Positions 1 to 13,800 of a stretch of 64,000 bases of DNA are shown here, in pieces; position 1 is the first letter of the stretch; each line of letters opens with the position of its first letter. The stretch comes from Arcuatula senhousia. Lineage: Eukaryota; Mollusca; Bivalvia; Mytilida; Mytilidae. Under the pieces are notes generated by a model. That model searched no databases. It was not told the DNA's origin and saw only the letters and a program-made list of their open reading frames with translations. The position numbers and the translations under genes are program-made. The stretch covers positions 1,129,501 through 1,193,500 of the forward strand of contig OZ020307.1 of NCBI GenBank assembly GCA_963971305.1. The letters are read 5' to 3'.

Positions 1-29
1 AATTTACAAAATATCGATCTACTTTCAGC

Positions 30-1843
30 ATGTCTCCAAGTTCTGCTAAGTTAGTTTTGGATAACAATAGATTCCAAAGTCTCACGAAAAGACGCAAACA
101 GAAACTGTTTTGGTATCATAAGAACAAACCCATAAAGCAAGCTGAATACAAATCCTCTAAGGAAGCTGTTAGAAAACGGATGTATCGAGAAAACAAGAAA
201 AAAAGTAGGGAAAGTGAGAGGGATAGAAAAAGGAAGTATAGGGAAAAACTTAAAAACAAAGCTGTTGTTGAAAACGGAGAAGGAGTGTTACTTAATGTTT
301 TTGGAAATAGAACAAACAAACATAGAGCCCTTAGGAAATTTAAAAAAAGCTTTGCCAACCACCCCCAAGAAACGATTAGCTACGATTTCGGCGTATTTAC
401 AAGACAAAAATCGCCAACAGTAAATAATCTCGTCAAAACAAATGTAGTTTCTTCGCCAGAAAAATTAGAAAATAAGTCCATAGAGTCGGCCGTACTGCAG
501 GACATTAAAACAGCTATCAGCACCTGCTTGAAAAGACGTTCTTCCGATGCCATGGCAACTATGAATGCTTTAATGGCATCCGTTAGCGAAGAAAGTATCA
601 CAGAAATAAAGAGCAGAAAGAGATTGGCAGAAAAACTAGGTTTACCATTAAGACGTATAAGCAGAGAAGTCGTGTTGGACCTATACGTGTAGGAAAACAA
701 GATCGGGTGCTATATCAGAAGATTTAAAATTTTGGATGAAACCCGGAATTTCTCGTCCCAACGGCAACAAGTCAGACATAAAGCGGGAAAGAATAGGACC
801 GAAAACATATTCGAGCCACATGGTACATCTACTCGAAAAAACACAAACGGAAGCATATATTGAATTTCTTTGTGAAAATCCAACCGTTAAAATGTCACAG
901 ATATCATTTGAGAATTGTAAACCCTCCTTCATAAGACAGGTTAGACAAAAGGACCGACATACCTGTTGCTGTAGATACCATGTGGAAATAAAAAGTATAT
1001 TAAAATCATGTATGGACTTTAGGAAAAAACTTTTACAATCGACAGATATTGACGTACAAATTTATGATTCTATTAGTGATGTTGTTGATGTAACATTATG
1101 TCCAAAGCAAAATGATTTTCAAGATATGTCGTGCCTGAGGAGACAATGTACTGAATGTGGTATTAAAAATTTAGAAATATTACCTGAAGAACAAGCCAAA
1201 TCTGAAAACGCTCAAAATGTTAAATGGGAAAAATTTGAAAACGTTAATATCACAGTGAAAGGGGATAAAACAGTAAAAAAGTTACTTTTAGTAAAACAAG
1301 AAACAAAGGTCGGAAAATTTGAACATTTTGCAGAGTTGCTTAAATCGTTCCCACTACACCAGCAAAGAGCAACTTGGCAAAATAAACAATTTCAATCTTT
1401 AGTTGTCAATCTCCCTATAAAAAGTTGTATTTGTGTTCATGATTTTTCGGAGAACTATCGATGCTCAAGCCTAAAAGAACTCCAAAGTGGTTATTTTCAA
1501 AAGACCGAAGTTTTTGTTCATGTGTCAATTATTCACCGCCATGGCCTTTTAGAATATGACGGAGAAGAGAGCACCGAAGATTTTCCGGAGATCGTAACGG
1601 AACACTTTAATGTTATAAGCAATGACCAGCAGCATGATCAGCATTTCGTACATGAAGCTAGAAGACAAATTTCAGAGTACTTGAAGTCTATCTCATATAA
1701 CGTAGAGACAATGCAAGAGTTCACTGATGGTTGTGCTGCTCATTACAAAAGTCGTCACTGCTTCGGAGACACTAGTAATTCATGTCGTGATTTTGGTTAC
1801 ACAACCTTCACACAAAATTTTTTTGCGACAGCGCATGCTAAAG
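30..1843 (+). pseudogene. DFSENY-type transposase-like gene, exon 1 (frameshifted)
   Basis: Two open stretches in different frames, 30-692 and about 682-1843, form one coding exon interrupted by a frameshift near 685-692. The N-terminal third is very basic (Lys/Arg/Glu-rich, residues ~18-85). The second part has Cys/His clusters (HTCCCRYH, CLRRQCTECG) and then DFSENY and DGCAAHYKSR, which I read as the first two acidic positions of an RNase H-like transposase fold seen in many invertebrate uncharacterised transposon-like proteins. The exon ends with FFATAHAKG at a good donor, AAAG|GTAAAT, at 1843. The family normally continues with a GG..KR motif, and exactly that starts the exon at 24,937. 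ATG 30 follows TTTCAGC, so an upstream untranslated exon is possible. The family name and catalytic role are inference; the frameshift and the phase-compatible splice are seen directly. Confidence 0.65.
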
Positions 1844-1885
1844 GTAAATAAACATAATAGTATACTAACTTAAATTAAATGTCAA

Positions 1886-1894
1886 CCTTTTTGT
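1886..1894. repeat. Left 9-bp target-site duplication
   Basis: CCTTTTTGT directly abuts the outer end of the left terminal inverted repeat. The same nonamer abuts the right one at 23958-23966. Confidence 0.9.
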
Positions 1895-2241
1895 ACTAAA
1901 CTCAAGCTAGCGAACAATAAGCCAGCGAACAATAACAAAAATCAAGCTAGCGAACAATAAGCTAGCGAACAATAAGAAAACGCGCGAAAATGGTAATATC
2001 TAAAAACCAAAAAATCGCAATATCGTACAATTTTTCTATACACATTTTTGCTCACCTGAACCGAAGGATCATGCGAGCATTAATCTTTGTCGTCCGTCCG
2101 TCTGTTAACTTTTTCAAACTTTAACTGCTCTGACACTAAAAGTCCAGCATGGCGTGGTTTTTTTAGTGTATGATGCGGAATTTTGACTTTTTTAAGGAAA
2201 AATATAATCGTCGTGGCTAAAAATAGACCATAGGGGTAGGT
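1895..2241 (+). repeat. Left terminal inverted repeat (347 bp)
   Basis: It starts ACTAAACTCAAGCTAGCGAA and matches the reverse complement of 23610-23957 except for two substitutions and one T-tract length difference. The outer ~75 bp contain four copies of an AAGC(T/C)AGCGAACAATAA-type motif. The inner part has CTCACCTGAACCGAAGG and CGTCCGTCCGTCTGTTAAC, also recognisable in the dispersed repeats at 27.25 kb and 49.7 kb. Confidence 0.92.
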
Positions 2242-4845
2242 AAATTGCATTTTTTGCAAATAACACAAAAACGGCCTCACATATCGAAATTCCCGCAAAC
2301 AGGTAAAAGTGGTCAGCATGCCAAGATCTATCTACCCTGAAATGTTTGAAGAAGACCCAAAAAGCCACGTAGGAATTAAGAACTGTGCTTTTTGGATTTT
2401 TTTCTTAATTTTTAACTTTATTAATTATTGTTAAAAATGTAATTGGGTCAATTTATTATAGAATTATTTCTCTTTGAAGGTAAAAGTGATTGTTTTGCTA
2501 AGTGTGGTTTACTACTGTAGTTAACACACATTGAACAGGTCGAGTCATATGTAAATTTATTTCCAAATAAGGGCACATCCATTTTGCATATTCATGTTCG
2601 ATTGTTTATTTACCTGTCGCGTTTATCCATGAATTGATTGAATTATGGGATACGATGATTGATTTATAGTACTATAAAACGTGCTGAACAGCCGTAAAGT
2701 ATTGAAAATTGTAGAGCATGAGAAGAAAATTTGAATGTATTATAAGAAACGAAAATTGCAAACATATTCTCCTCACAAAGCAAACAATCCATTGCATTTT
2801 CAGATTTCAAATTGAACGACTCTTTGATATAAAAAAAATCTTCCAAACTAGGGATGTTATGCATATTTTTAAATGACTTTACAGTTGCATAAAATAACTT
2901 GAATTTTGTAGCCGTATTATATCCATGTTTAGGAGATAACTACAAGAGACACATCAAGATATGTTATTTTTTTCTCTTTTTTATAACAAATAACAGTACA
3001 AAATACTCCATAAAAAATAGCAATACAAAATACATGCATAAAATTTGACAATAAAACGGGTAAAATTATCGTCAGTCAAAAGATTCATGATCGTCATTTG
3101 CTTAGATATTTTATTTCTTCTCGAATCAAATTGAGAAAATCGATTCGTATTCATTTTTCAGCGTATTTTATTTCTGCTTTATAAAGATTTCTTTCTGTTC
3201 AACGAGGAGGTGTTTTTATGTTTTCATCGATTATAGCAAGAAGCTGGGTTTTTGTCTTGTTTTCGTCTTGTCTCTCATTGTGTGCTAAGTATTTTTTTGT
3301 AAATTAAAGAGGAGATGGATATATACACCTCTTTTAGTGAAATTTGTAAAAAAAAGTGTCATATTATTGAGGGATAGATTTGTAAAGTCCAAATAATTTT
3401 GAGATATAGGTTTGGTTTTGTAAAATGCATGTGTATTTCTCTCGTAAGAGCTATGTATATATATAAGTTTTTTAAACGCCATATTTTATTCCATGTATTA
3501 TGAGAAATATGAAAAATATCGATCTTCTGTATTATCATGTATTACTGTGGCGGAAAGCTTTACAGACGACTGGGCAAAGATAAAACAGAACTGTCACTTT
3601 CTTGAAAGTTTTAAAATAAATTCAAAAAATGTCGAGTACAATCATGCTATCTACGTTCGAAGAAGGATAACTCTTAATCTATCTATAGGAAATACATTGC
3701 CTTTGTCACCTCTTGTTTTTACAAATGGATCAGTTTCTAATGACACATTTGGCGATATGGAAAACGCTTCTAACACAAAAATGAATCATTTTTATTCAAA
3801 ATACTTACAACAGCAATCGATTCATGAAATGCAGCATTTCAAAAACTTAAAAGTCGGTTTAAGTGGTAAAAGTGAACGAAAATAACATTGTTTTTTACTA
3901 TATGAATATTATATATTCCAATATATGGGACCTCTTTCTGATTTTGCATTCCAAAGATCAGTAGTTACTGAGAAAACTGTTACCCAAATATTTCCCCTCT
4001 CATCCGCCGCTGCACAACGCCTATCATCCGCCCACCGTTCAACATTCACCATTCAATAGTTCGAATTTTCACTAGACAAATTATCCCCACTACAAATTCC
4101 CCTGAAAATTCAAAAGACTTCACGAAGATATAATGGTAAGTTGGTCTTATCTTGAAATAGGACGGCTCTAAAAATTTGATGCATACTATGCAAATCTGCC
4201 CCCTTTTGTCAGAAATTTCTTTGCCTTTTGTTGCAAGCGGGAAGGTAAAACATTCCCATATTTTGAAATATTTAAATGCCCTCACTCCTTTTGTGTTTGG
4301 GAAAGGAGCAAGACCTTTGAAACGACATTATGTGCATATGCATATAAAGACGAACGCGACCTTTCAAAATACCATTTTTAAATTGGCAATCATATACTTA
4401 CTCAGCATTCACGGTAACTTGACTGTATATATATGTGGTATTTCCACGGATAAAACATGCATTTTCTTAAAACATTACTATTAACAACTATATATATGCA
4501 TAGGTATGTATGCGTTACGTTGTGCATAACTATACGCAAATGCTAAAAACTATGCAATCACTATAAATAAAGGCAATCTGAGCATAGAAAAGTTCAAAAA
4601 TAATATAAAGTTTAGTTTTCTTTTGTTTTATTATAAAAACTATAAAAAATCAAAGTAAAAAGAAGCAAAATGTACTTATTACTAAATTTTCATTCATAAA
4701 GTACTACGAATATACATGCATTTTTCAAAGCAGTCAACTAATTAATATTTAAATTTATGCTGACGTCAAGATTTGTACCTGACTAGACCTGTTGAAACAA
4801 TGCAGAAAAATAACCAGTAGTAGCTAACCAAATGATAAATAACAG
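2242..4845. other. Left interior of the giant element, no recognised gene
   Basis: AT-rich sequence with only short open frames. Apart from the weak ORF at 3493-3885 I see no transposase, RNA gene or repeat array. The 169-bp array begins at about 4846 with a decayed monomer. Confidence 0.6.
3493..3885 (+). CDS. Unrecognised 130-aa ORF inside the giant element
   Basis: ATG to TAA, 130 codons, in the left interior. The composition is ordinary (Asn, Ser and Lys rich, no membrane segment, no Cys/His cluster) and I recognise no motif. It is the longest frame in the interior outside the satellites and could be a remnant exon of an element-borne gene, but it could equally be chance in AT-rich DNA. 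No TATA box or splice context clearly supports it. Confidence 0.2.
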   Translation: MYYEKYEKYRSSVLSCITVAESFTDDWAKIKQNCHFLESFKINSKNVEYNHAIYVRRRITLNLSIGNTLPLSPLVFTNGSVSNDTFGDMENASNTKMNHFYSKYLQQQSIHEMQHFKNLKVGLSGKSERK

Positions 4846-7800
4846 GAAGTACCAAAATGTAGGGTCAGAAGGACGAGGGTACCGAGCTTTTACCAACAAT
4901 GAAGAAAAAATTAAGATTTACCCAGCTAGTGATTAAAGAACTGGATAGTGCTCATTCCATATGGGTACCAAGATGTAGGGGCAGACGGTCGAGGTTACCA
5001 AGCTTTGACCAACAATCAAGAAAAAAGTAAAAATTTACCCAGCAGGGGATTTAAGGGCTAGATTGTGCTAGGATAGTTCTAGCATATCCCAAAAGCTCGG
5101 TCCAAACTTTGCCGTAGGGCTCATTCCATATGAGTACCAAGATGTAGGGGCAGACGGTCGAGGGTACCCAACTTTGACCAACAATCAAGAAAAAAGTAAA
5201 AATTTACCCAGCTAGGGATTAAATGACTGGATAGTGCTAGGATAATACTAGCATACCCCAAAAGCTCGGTCCAAACTTTGCCGTAGGGAACATTCCATAG
5301 GGGTACCAAGATGTAGCGGCAGAAGGACGAGGTTCCCAACTTTGACCAACAATCAAGAAAAAAGTAAAAATTTACCCAGCTAGGGATTAAAGTATTGGAT
5401 AGTGCTAGGATAATACTAGCATATCTTAAAAGCTCGGTCAAAACTTTGCCGTAGGGCTCATTCCATAGGGGTACTAAGATGTAGGGGCTGACGGACGAGG
5501 GTACCCAACTTTGACCGATAATCAAGAAAAAAGTAAAAATTTACCCAGATAGGGATTAAAGGACTGAATAGTGCTTGGAAAGTACTAGCATATCCTTAAA
5601 GCTCGGTCCAAACTTTGCCATAGGGCTCATTCCATATGGGTACCAAGATGTAGGGGCAGACGGTCGAGGGTTCCCAACTTTGACCAACAATCAAGAAAAA
5701 AGTAAAAATTTAACCAGCAGGGGATTATACGGCTGGATAGTGCTAGGATAGTACTAGCATATCCCAAAAGCTCGGTTCAAACTTTGCCGTAGGGCTCATT
5801 CCATATGGGTACCAAGATGTAGGGGCAGACGGTCGAGGGTTCCCAACTTTGACCAACAATCAAGAAAAAAGTAAAAAATTAACCAGCTAGGGATTAAAGG
5901 ACTGGATAGTGCTAGGATAATAATAGCATATCCCAAAAGCTCGGTCCGAACTTTGCCGTAGAGAACATTCCATATTGGTACCAAAATCTAGGGGCAGACG
6001 GTCGAGGGTACCCAAATTTGACCAACAATCAAGAAACAAGTAAAAATTTACCCAGCTAGGGATTAAAAGACTAGATAGTGGTAGGATAGTACTAGCATAT
6101 CCCAAAAGCTCGGTCCAAAATTTGCTGTAGGGCTCAATCCATAGTGGTACCAAAATGTAGGGGCAGACGGACGAGGGTACACAAGTTTGACCAACTATCA
6201 AGAAAAAAGTAAAAATTTACCCAGCAGGGGATTAAAGAGCTAGATAGTGCTAGGATAGTACTAGCATATCTCAAAAGCTCGGTCGAAACTTTGCCGTAGG
6301 GCTTATTCCATAGGGGTACCAAGATGTAGGGGCAGATGGACGAGGGTACCCAAGTTTGAACAACTATCAAGAAAAAAGTAAAAAATTACCCAGCAGGGCA
6401 TTAAAGGGCTAGATAGTGCTAGGATAGTACTAGCATATCCCAAAAGCTCGGTCCAAACTTTGCCGTAGGACTCATTCCATAGGGGTACTAAGATGTAGGG
6501 GCTGACGGACGAGGGTACCCAACTTTGACCGATAATCAAGAAAAAAGTAAAAATTTACCCAGATAGGGATTAAAGGACTGAATAGTGCTTGGATAGTACT
6601 AGCATATCCTTAAAGCTTGGTCCAAACTTTGCCGTAGGGCTCATTCCATAGGGGTACCAAGATGTAGGGTCAGAAGGACGAGGTTCCCATCTTTGACCAA
6701 CATTCAAGAAAAAAGTAAAAATTAACCCAGCAGGGGATTAAACGGCTGGATAGTGCTAGGATAGTACTAGCATATCCCAAAAGCTCGGTCCAAACTTTGC
6801 CATAGGGCTCATTCCATATGGGTACCAAGATGTAGGGGCAGACGGTCGAGGGTTCCCAACTTTGACCAACAATCAAGAAAAAAGTAAAAATTTACCCAGC
6901 TAGGGATTAAAAGACTGGATAGTGCTAGGATAATACTAGCATATCCCAAAAGCTCGGTCCAAACTTTGCCGTAGGGCTCATTCCATATTGGTACCAAAAT
7001 CTTGGGGCAGACGGTCGAGGGTACGAAACTTTGACCAACAATCAAGAAACAAGTAAAAAGTTACCAAGCTAGGGATTAAAAGACTAGATAGTGGTAGGAT
7101 AGTACTAGCATATCCCAAAAGCTCGGTCCAAACTTTGCCGTAGGGCTCATTTCATAGTGGTACCAAAATGTAGGGGCAGACGGACGAGGGTAACCAAGTT
7201 TGACCAACTATCAAGAAAAAAGTAAAAATTTACCCAGCTAGGGATTAAAGGGCTAGATAGTGCTAGGATAGTACTAGCATATCCCAAAAGCTCGGTCAAA
7301 ACTTTGCCGTAGGGCTCATTCCATAGTGGTACCAAAATGTAGGGGCAGACGGACGAGGGTACCCAAGTTTGACCAACAATCAAGAAAAAAGTAAAAATTT
7401 ACCCAGATAGGGATTAAAGGACTGAATAATGCTATGATAGTACTAACATATCCTTAAAGCTTTCCCCACACTTTGCCGCAGGGCTCATTCCATAGGGGTA
7501 CCAAAATGTAGGGGCAGACGGACGAGGGTACCCAACTTTGACCAGCTATCAAGAAAAAAGTAAAAATTTACCCAGCATGGTATTAAAGGGCTAGATAGTG
7601 TTGGGATAGTACAAGCATATCCCAAAAGCTCGGTCCGAACTTTGCCGTAGAGAACATTCCATATTGGTACCAAAATCTAGGGGCAGACGGTCGAGGGTAC
7701 CCAACTTTGACCAACAATCAAGAAACAAGTAAAAATTTACCCAGCTAGGGATTAAAAGACTAGATAGTGGTAGGATAGTACTAGCATATCCCAAAAGCTC

Positions 7801-10800
7801 GGTCCAAACTTTGCCGTAGGGCTCATTCCATAGTGGTACCAAAATGTAGGGGCAGACGGACGAGGGTACCCAAGTTTGACCAACTATCAAGAAAAAAGTA
7901 AAAATTTACCCAGCAGGGGATTAAAGAGCTAGATAGTGCTAGGATAGTACTAGCATATCCCAAAAGCTCGGTCAAAACTTTGCCGTAGGGCTTATTCCAT
8001 AGGGGTACCAAGATGTAGGGGCAGATGGACGAGGGTACCCAAGTTTGACCAACTATCAAGAAAAAAGTAAAAATTTACCCAGCAGTGGATTAAAGGGCTA
8101 GATAGTGCTAGGATAGTACTAGCATATCCCAAAAGCTCGGTCCAAACTTTGCCGTAGGACTCATTCCATAGGGGTACTAAGATGTAGGGGCTGACGGACG
8201 AGGGTACCCAACTTTGACCGATAATAAAAAAAAAAGTAAAAATTTACCCAGATAGGGATTAAAGGACTGAATAGTGCTTGGATAGTACTAGCATATCCTT
8301 AAAGCTTGGTCCAAACTTTGCCGTAGGGTTCATTCCATATTGGTACCAAAATCTAGGGGCAGACGGTCGAGGGTACCAAACTTTGACCAACAATCAAGAA
8401 ACAAGTAAAAGTTTACCCAGCTAGGGATTAAAAGACTAGATAGTGGTAGGATAGTACTAGCATATCCCAAAAGCTCGGTCCAAACTTTGCTGTAGGGCTC
8501 ATTTCATAGTGGTACCAAAATGTAGGGGCAGACGGACGAGGGTAACCAAGTTTGACCAACTATCAAGAAAAAAGTAAAAATTTACCCAGCTAGGGATTAA
8601 AGGGCTAGATAGTGCTAGGATATTACTAGCATATCCTAAAAGCTCGGTCAAAACTTTGCCGTAGGGCTTATTCCATATGGGTACCAAGATGTAGGGGCAG
8701 ACGGTCGAGGGTTCCCAACTTTGACCAACAATCAAGAAACAAGTAAAAATTTACCCAGCAGGGGATTAAACGGCTGGATAGTGCTAGGATAGTACTAGCA
8801 TATCCCAAAAGCTCGGTCCAAACTTTGCCGTAGGGCTCATTCCATATGGGTAACAAGATGTAGGGGCAGACGGTCGAGGGTTCCTAACTTTGACCAACAA
8901 TCAAGAAAAAAGTAAAAATTTACCCAGCTAGGAATTAAAGGACTAGATAGTGCTAGGATAATACTAGCATATCCCAAAAGCTCGGTCCAAACTTTGCCGT
9001 AGGGCTCATTCCATAGTGGTACCAAAATGTAGGGGCAGACGGACGAGGGTACCCAAGTTTGACCAACAATCAAGAAAAAAGTAAAAATTTACCCAGATAG
9101 GGATTAAAGGACTGAATAGTGCTATGATAGTACTAGCATATCCTTAAAGCTCTCTACAAACTTTGCCGCAGGGCTCATTCCATAGGGGTACCAAAATGTA
9201 GGGGCAGACGGACGAGGGTACCCAAGTTTGACCAGCTATCAAGAAAAAAGTAAAACTTTACCCAGCATGGGATTAAAGGGCTAGATAGTGCTGGGATAGT
9301 ACAAGCATATCCCAAAAGCTCGGTCCGAACTTTGCCGTTGAGAACATTCCATATTGGTACCAAAATCTAGGGGCAGACGGTCGAGGGTACCAAACTTTGA
9401 CCAACAATCAAGAAACAAGGAAAAATTTACCCAGCTAGGGATTAAATGACTGGATAGTGCTAGGATAATACTAGCATACCCCAAAAGCTCGGTCCAAACT
9501 TTGCCGTAGGGCTCATTCCATAGGGGTACTAAGATGTAGGGGCTGACGGACGAGGGTACCCAACTTTGACCGATAATCAAGAAAAAAGTAAAAATTTACC
9601 CAGATAGGGATAAAAGGACTGAATAGTGCTTGGATAGTACTAGCATATCCTTAAAGCTTGGTCCAAACTTTGCCGTAGGGCTCATTCCATAGGGGTACCA
9701 AGATGTAGGGGCAGAAGGACGAGGGTACCCAAGTTTGACCAGCTATCAAGAAAAAAGTAAAACTTTACCCAGCATGGGATTAAAGGGCAAGATAGTGCTA
9801 GGATAGTACTAGCATATCCCAAAAGCTCGGTCAAAACTTTGCCGTAGGGCTTATTCCATAGGGGTACCAAGATGTAGGGGCAGATGGACGAGGGTACCCA
9901 AGTTTGACCAACTATCAAGAAAAAAGTAAAAATTTACCCAGCAGTGGATTAAAGGGCTAGATAGAACTAGGATAGTACTAGCATATCCCAAAAGCTCGGT
10001 CCAAACTTTGCCGTAGGACTCATTCCATAGGGGTACTAAGATGTAGGGGCTGACGGACGAGGGTACCCAACTTTGACCGATAATAAAAAAAAAGTAAAAA
10101 TTTACCCAGATAGGGATTAAAGGACTGAATAGTGCTTGGATAGTACTAGCATATCCTTAAAGCTTGGTCCAAACTTTGCCGTAGGGCTCATTCCATATGG
10201 GTACCAAGATGTAGGGGCAGACGGTCGAGGGTTCCCAACTTTGACCAACAATCAAGAAAAGAGTAAAAATTTACCCAGCTAGGGATTAAAGGACTGGATA
10301 GTGCTAGGATAATACTAGCATATCCCAAAAGCTCGGTCCAAACTTTGCCGTAGGGCTCATTCCATATTGGTACCAAAATCTAGGGGCAGACGGTCGAGGG
10401 TACCAAACTTTAACCAACAATCAAGAAACAAGTAAAAATTTACCCAGCTAGGGATTAAAAGACTAGATAGTGGTAGGATAGTACAAGCATATCCCAAAAA
10501 CTCGGTCCAAACTTTGCCGTAGGGCTCATTCCATAGTGGTACCAAAATGTAGGGGAGACGGACGAGGGTAACCAAGTTTGACCAACTATCAAGAAAAAAG
10601 TAAAAATTTACCCAGCTAGGGATTAAAGGGCTAGATAGTGCTAGGATATTACTAGCATATCCCAAAAGCTCGGTCAAAACTTTGCCGTAGGGCTTATTCC
10701 ATATGGGTACCAAGATGTAGGGGCAGACGGTCGAGGGTTCCCAACTTTGACCAACAATCAAGAAACAAGTAAAAATTTACCCAGCAGGGGATTAAACGGC

Positions 10801-10815
10801 TGGATAGTGCTAGGA
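4846..10815 (-). repeat. Satellite array A: 169-bp monomer, ~35 diverged copies
   Basis: Tandem units of 169 bp with landmarks TTTACCCAGCTAGGGATTAA, GCTCGGTCCAAACTTTGCCG and GTACCAAGATGTAGGGGC. Individual copies differ by several percent and include small deletions; the first unit lacks about 50 bp. Distinctive variants recur ten monomers apart, for example those ending near 6201, 7890 and 9580 (spacing 1689-1690 bp), so there is higher-order structure. Strand is given relative to array B, to which it is homologous as the reverse complement. Each monomer contains the short inverted repeat TGCTAG...CTAGCA. Confidence 0.93.
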
Positions 10816-13800
10816 GCTTTTGGGATATGCTAGCTCTATGCTAGCATAATCCATTCTCAAAATCCCCAGCTGGGTAAATTTTTCATTGTTCCACAATCCA
10901 TGGTCAAAGTAGGGTCCCCCTGGCCATATAACCCTTCGTCTTGCTACTGCCTATGCTTAGCCCCTACGGCAAAGTTTGGACCGAGCTTTTGGGATTTGCT
11001 AGCTCTATGCTAGCATAATCCATTCTCAAAATCCCCAGCTGGGTAAATTTTTCATTGTTCCACAATCCATGGTCAAAGTAGGGTCCCCCTGGCCATATAA
11101 CCCTTCGTCTTGCTACTGCCTATGCTTAGCCCCTACGGCAAAGTTTGGACCGAGCTTTTGGGATTTGCTAGCTCTATGCTAGCATAATCCATTCTCAAAA
11201 TCCCCAGCTGGGTAAATTTTTCATTGTTCCACAATCCATGGTCAAAGTAGGGTCCCCCTGGCCATATAACCCTTCGTCTTGCTACTGCCTATGCTTAGCC
11301 CCTACGGCAAAGTTTGGACCGAGCTTTTGGGATTTGCTAGCTCTATGCTAGCATAATCCATTCTCAAAATCCCCAGCTGGGTAAATTTTTCATTGTTCCA
11401 CAATCCATGGTCAAAGTAGGGTCCCCCTGGCCATATAACCCTTCGTCTTGCTACTGCCTATGCTTAGCCCCTACGGCAAAGTTTGGACCGAGCTTTTGGG
11501 ATTTGCTAGCTCTATGCTAGCATAATCCATTCTCAAAATCCCCAGCTGGGTAAATTTTTCATTGTTCCACAATCCATGGTCAAAGTAGGGTCCCCCTGGC
11601 CATATAACCCTTCGTCTTGCTACTGCCTATGCTTAGCCCCTACGGCAAAGTTTGGACCGAGCTTTTGGGATTTGCTAGCTCTATGCTAGCATAATCCATT
11701 CTCAAAATCCCCAGCTGGGTAAATTTTTCATTGTTCCACAATCCATGGTCAAAGTAGGGTCCCCCTGGCCATATAACCCTTCGTCTTGCTACTGCCTATG
11801 CTTAGCCCCTACGGCAAAGTTTGGACCGAGCTTTTGGGATTTGCTAGCTCTATGCTAGCATAATCCATTCTCAAAATCCCCAGCTGGGTAAATTTTTCAT
11901 TGTTCCACAATCCATGGTCAAAGTAGGGTCCCCCTGGCCATATAACCCTTCGTCTTGCTACTGCCTATGCTTAGCCCCTACGGCAAAGTTTGGACCGAGC
12001 TTTTGGGATTTGCTAGCTCTATGCTAGCATAATCCATTCTCAAAATCCCCAGCTGGGTAAATTTTTCATTGTTCCACAATCCATGGTCAAAGTAGGGTCC
12101 CCCTGGCCATATAACCCTTCGTCTTGCTACTGCCTATGCTTAGCCCCTACGGCAAAGTTTGGACCGAGCTTTTGGGATTTGCTAGCTCTATGCTAGCATA
12201 ATCCATTCTCAAAATCCCCAGCTGGGTAAATTTTTCATTGTTCCACAATCCATGGTCAAAGTAGGGTCCCCCTGGCCATATAACCCTTCGTCTTGCTACT
12301 GCCTATGCTTAGCCCCTACGGCAAAGTTTGGACCGAGCTTTTGGGATTTGCTAGCTCTATGCTAGCATAATCCATTCTCAAAATCCCCAGCTGGGTAAAT
12401 TTTTCATTGTTCCACAATCCATGGTCAAAGTAGGGTCCCCCTGGCCATATAACCCTTCGTCTTGCTACTGCCTATGCTTAGCCCCTACGGCAAAGTTTGG
12501 ACCGAGCTTTTGGGATTTGCTAGCTCTATGCTAGCATAATCCATTCTCAAAATCCCCAGCTGGGTAAATTTTTCATTGTTCCACAATCCATGGTCAAAGT
12601 AGGGTCCCCCTGGCCATATAACCCTTCGTCTTGCTACTGCCTATGCTTAGCCCCTACGGCAAAGTTTGGACCGAGCTTTTGGGATTTGCTAGCTCTATGC
12701 TAGCATAATCCATTCTCAAAATCCCCAGCTGGGTAAATTTTTCATTGTTCCACAATCCATGGTCAAAGTAGGGTCCCCCTGGCCATATAACCCTTCGTCT
12801 TGCTACTGCCTATGCTTAGCCCCTACGGCAAAGTTTGGACCGAGCTTTTGGGATTTGCTAGCTCTATGCTAGCATAATCCATTCTCAAAATCCCCAGCTG
12901 GGTAAATTTTTCATTGTTCCACAATCCATGGTCAAAGTAGGGTCCCCCTGGCCATATAACCCTTCGTCTTGCTACTGCCTATGCTTAGCCCCTACGGCAA
13001 AGTTTGGACCGAGCTTTTGGGATTTGCTAGCTCTATGCTAGCATAATCCATTCTCAAAATCCCCAGCTGGGTAAATTTTTCATTGTTCCACAATCCATGG
13101 TCAAAGTAGGGTCCCCCTGGCCATATAACCCTTCGTCTTGCTACTGCCTATGCTTAGCCCCTACGGCAAAGTTTGGACCGAGCTTTTGGGATTTGCTAGC
13201 TCTATGCTAGCATAATCCATTCTCAAAATCCCCAGCTGGGTAAATTTTTCATTGTTCCACAATCCATGGTCAAAGTAGGGTCCCCCTGGCCATATAACCC
13301 TTCGTCTTGCTACTGCCTATGCTTAGCCCCTACGGCAAAGTTTGGACCGAGCTTTTGGGATTTGCTAGCTCTATGCTAGCATAATCCATTCTCAAAATCC
13401 CCAGCTGGGTAAATTTTTCATTGTTCCACAATCCATGGTCAAAGTAGGGTCCCCCTGGCCATATAACCCTTCGTCTTGCTACTGCCTATGCTTAGCCCCT
13501 ACGGCAAAGTTTGGACCGAGCTTTTGGGATTTGCTAGCTCTATGCTAGCATAATCCATTCTCAAAATCCCCAGCTGGGTAAATTTTTCATTGTTCCACAA
13601 TCCATGGTCAAAGTAGGGTCCCCCTGGCCATATAACCCTTCGTCTTGCTACTGCCTATGCTTAGCCCCTACGGCAAAGTTTGGACCGAGCTTTTGGGATT
13701 TGCTAGCTCTATGCTAGCATAATCCATTCTCAAAATCCCCAGCTGGGTAAATTTTTCATTGTTCCACAATCCATGGTCAAAGTAGGGTCCCCCTGGCCAT

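Noticed and set aside
5121..10761. Many minus-strand frames of 60-134 codons in array A
   Set aside because: They repeat every 169 bp, follow monomer variants and exist only because the monomer lacks stops in that frame. The period is not a multiple of three, so no continuous protein results.
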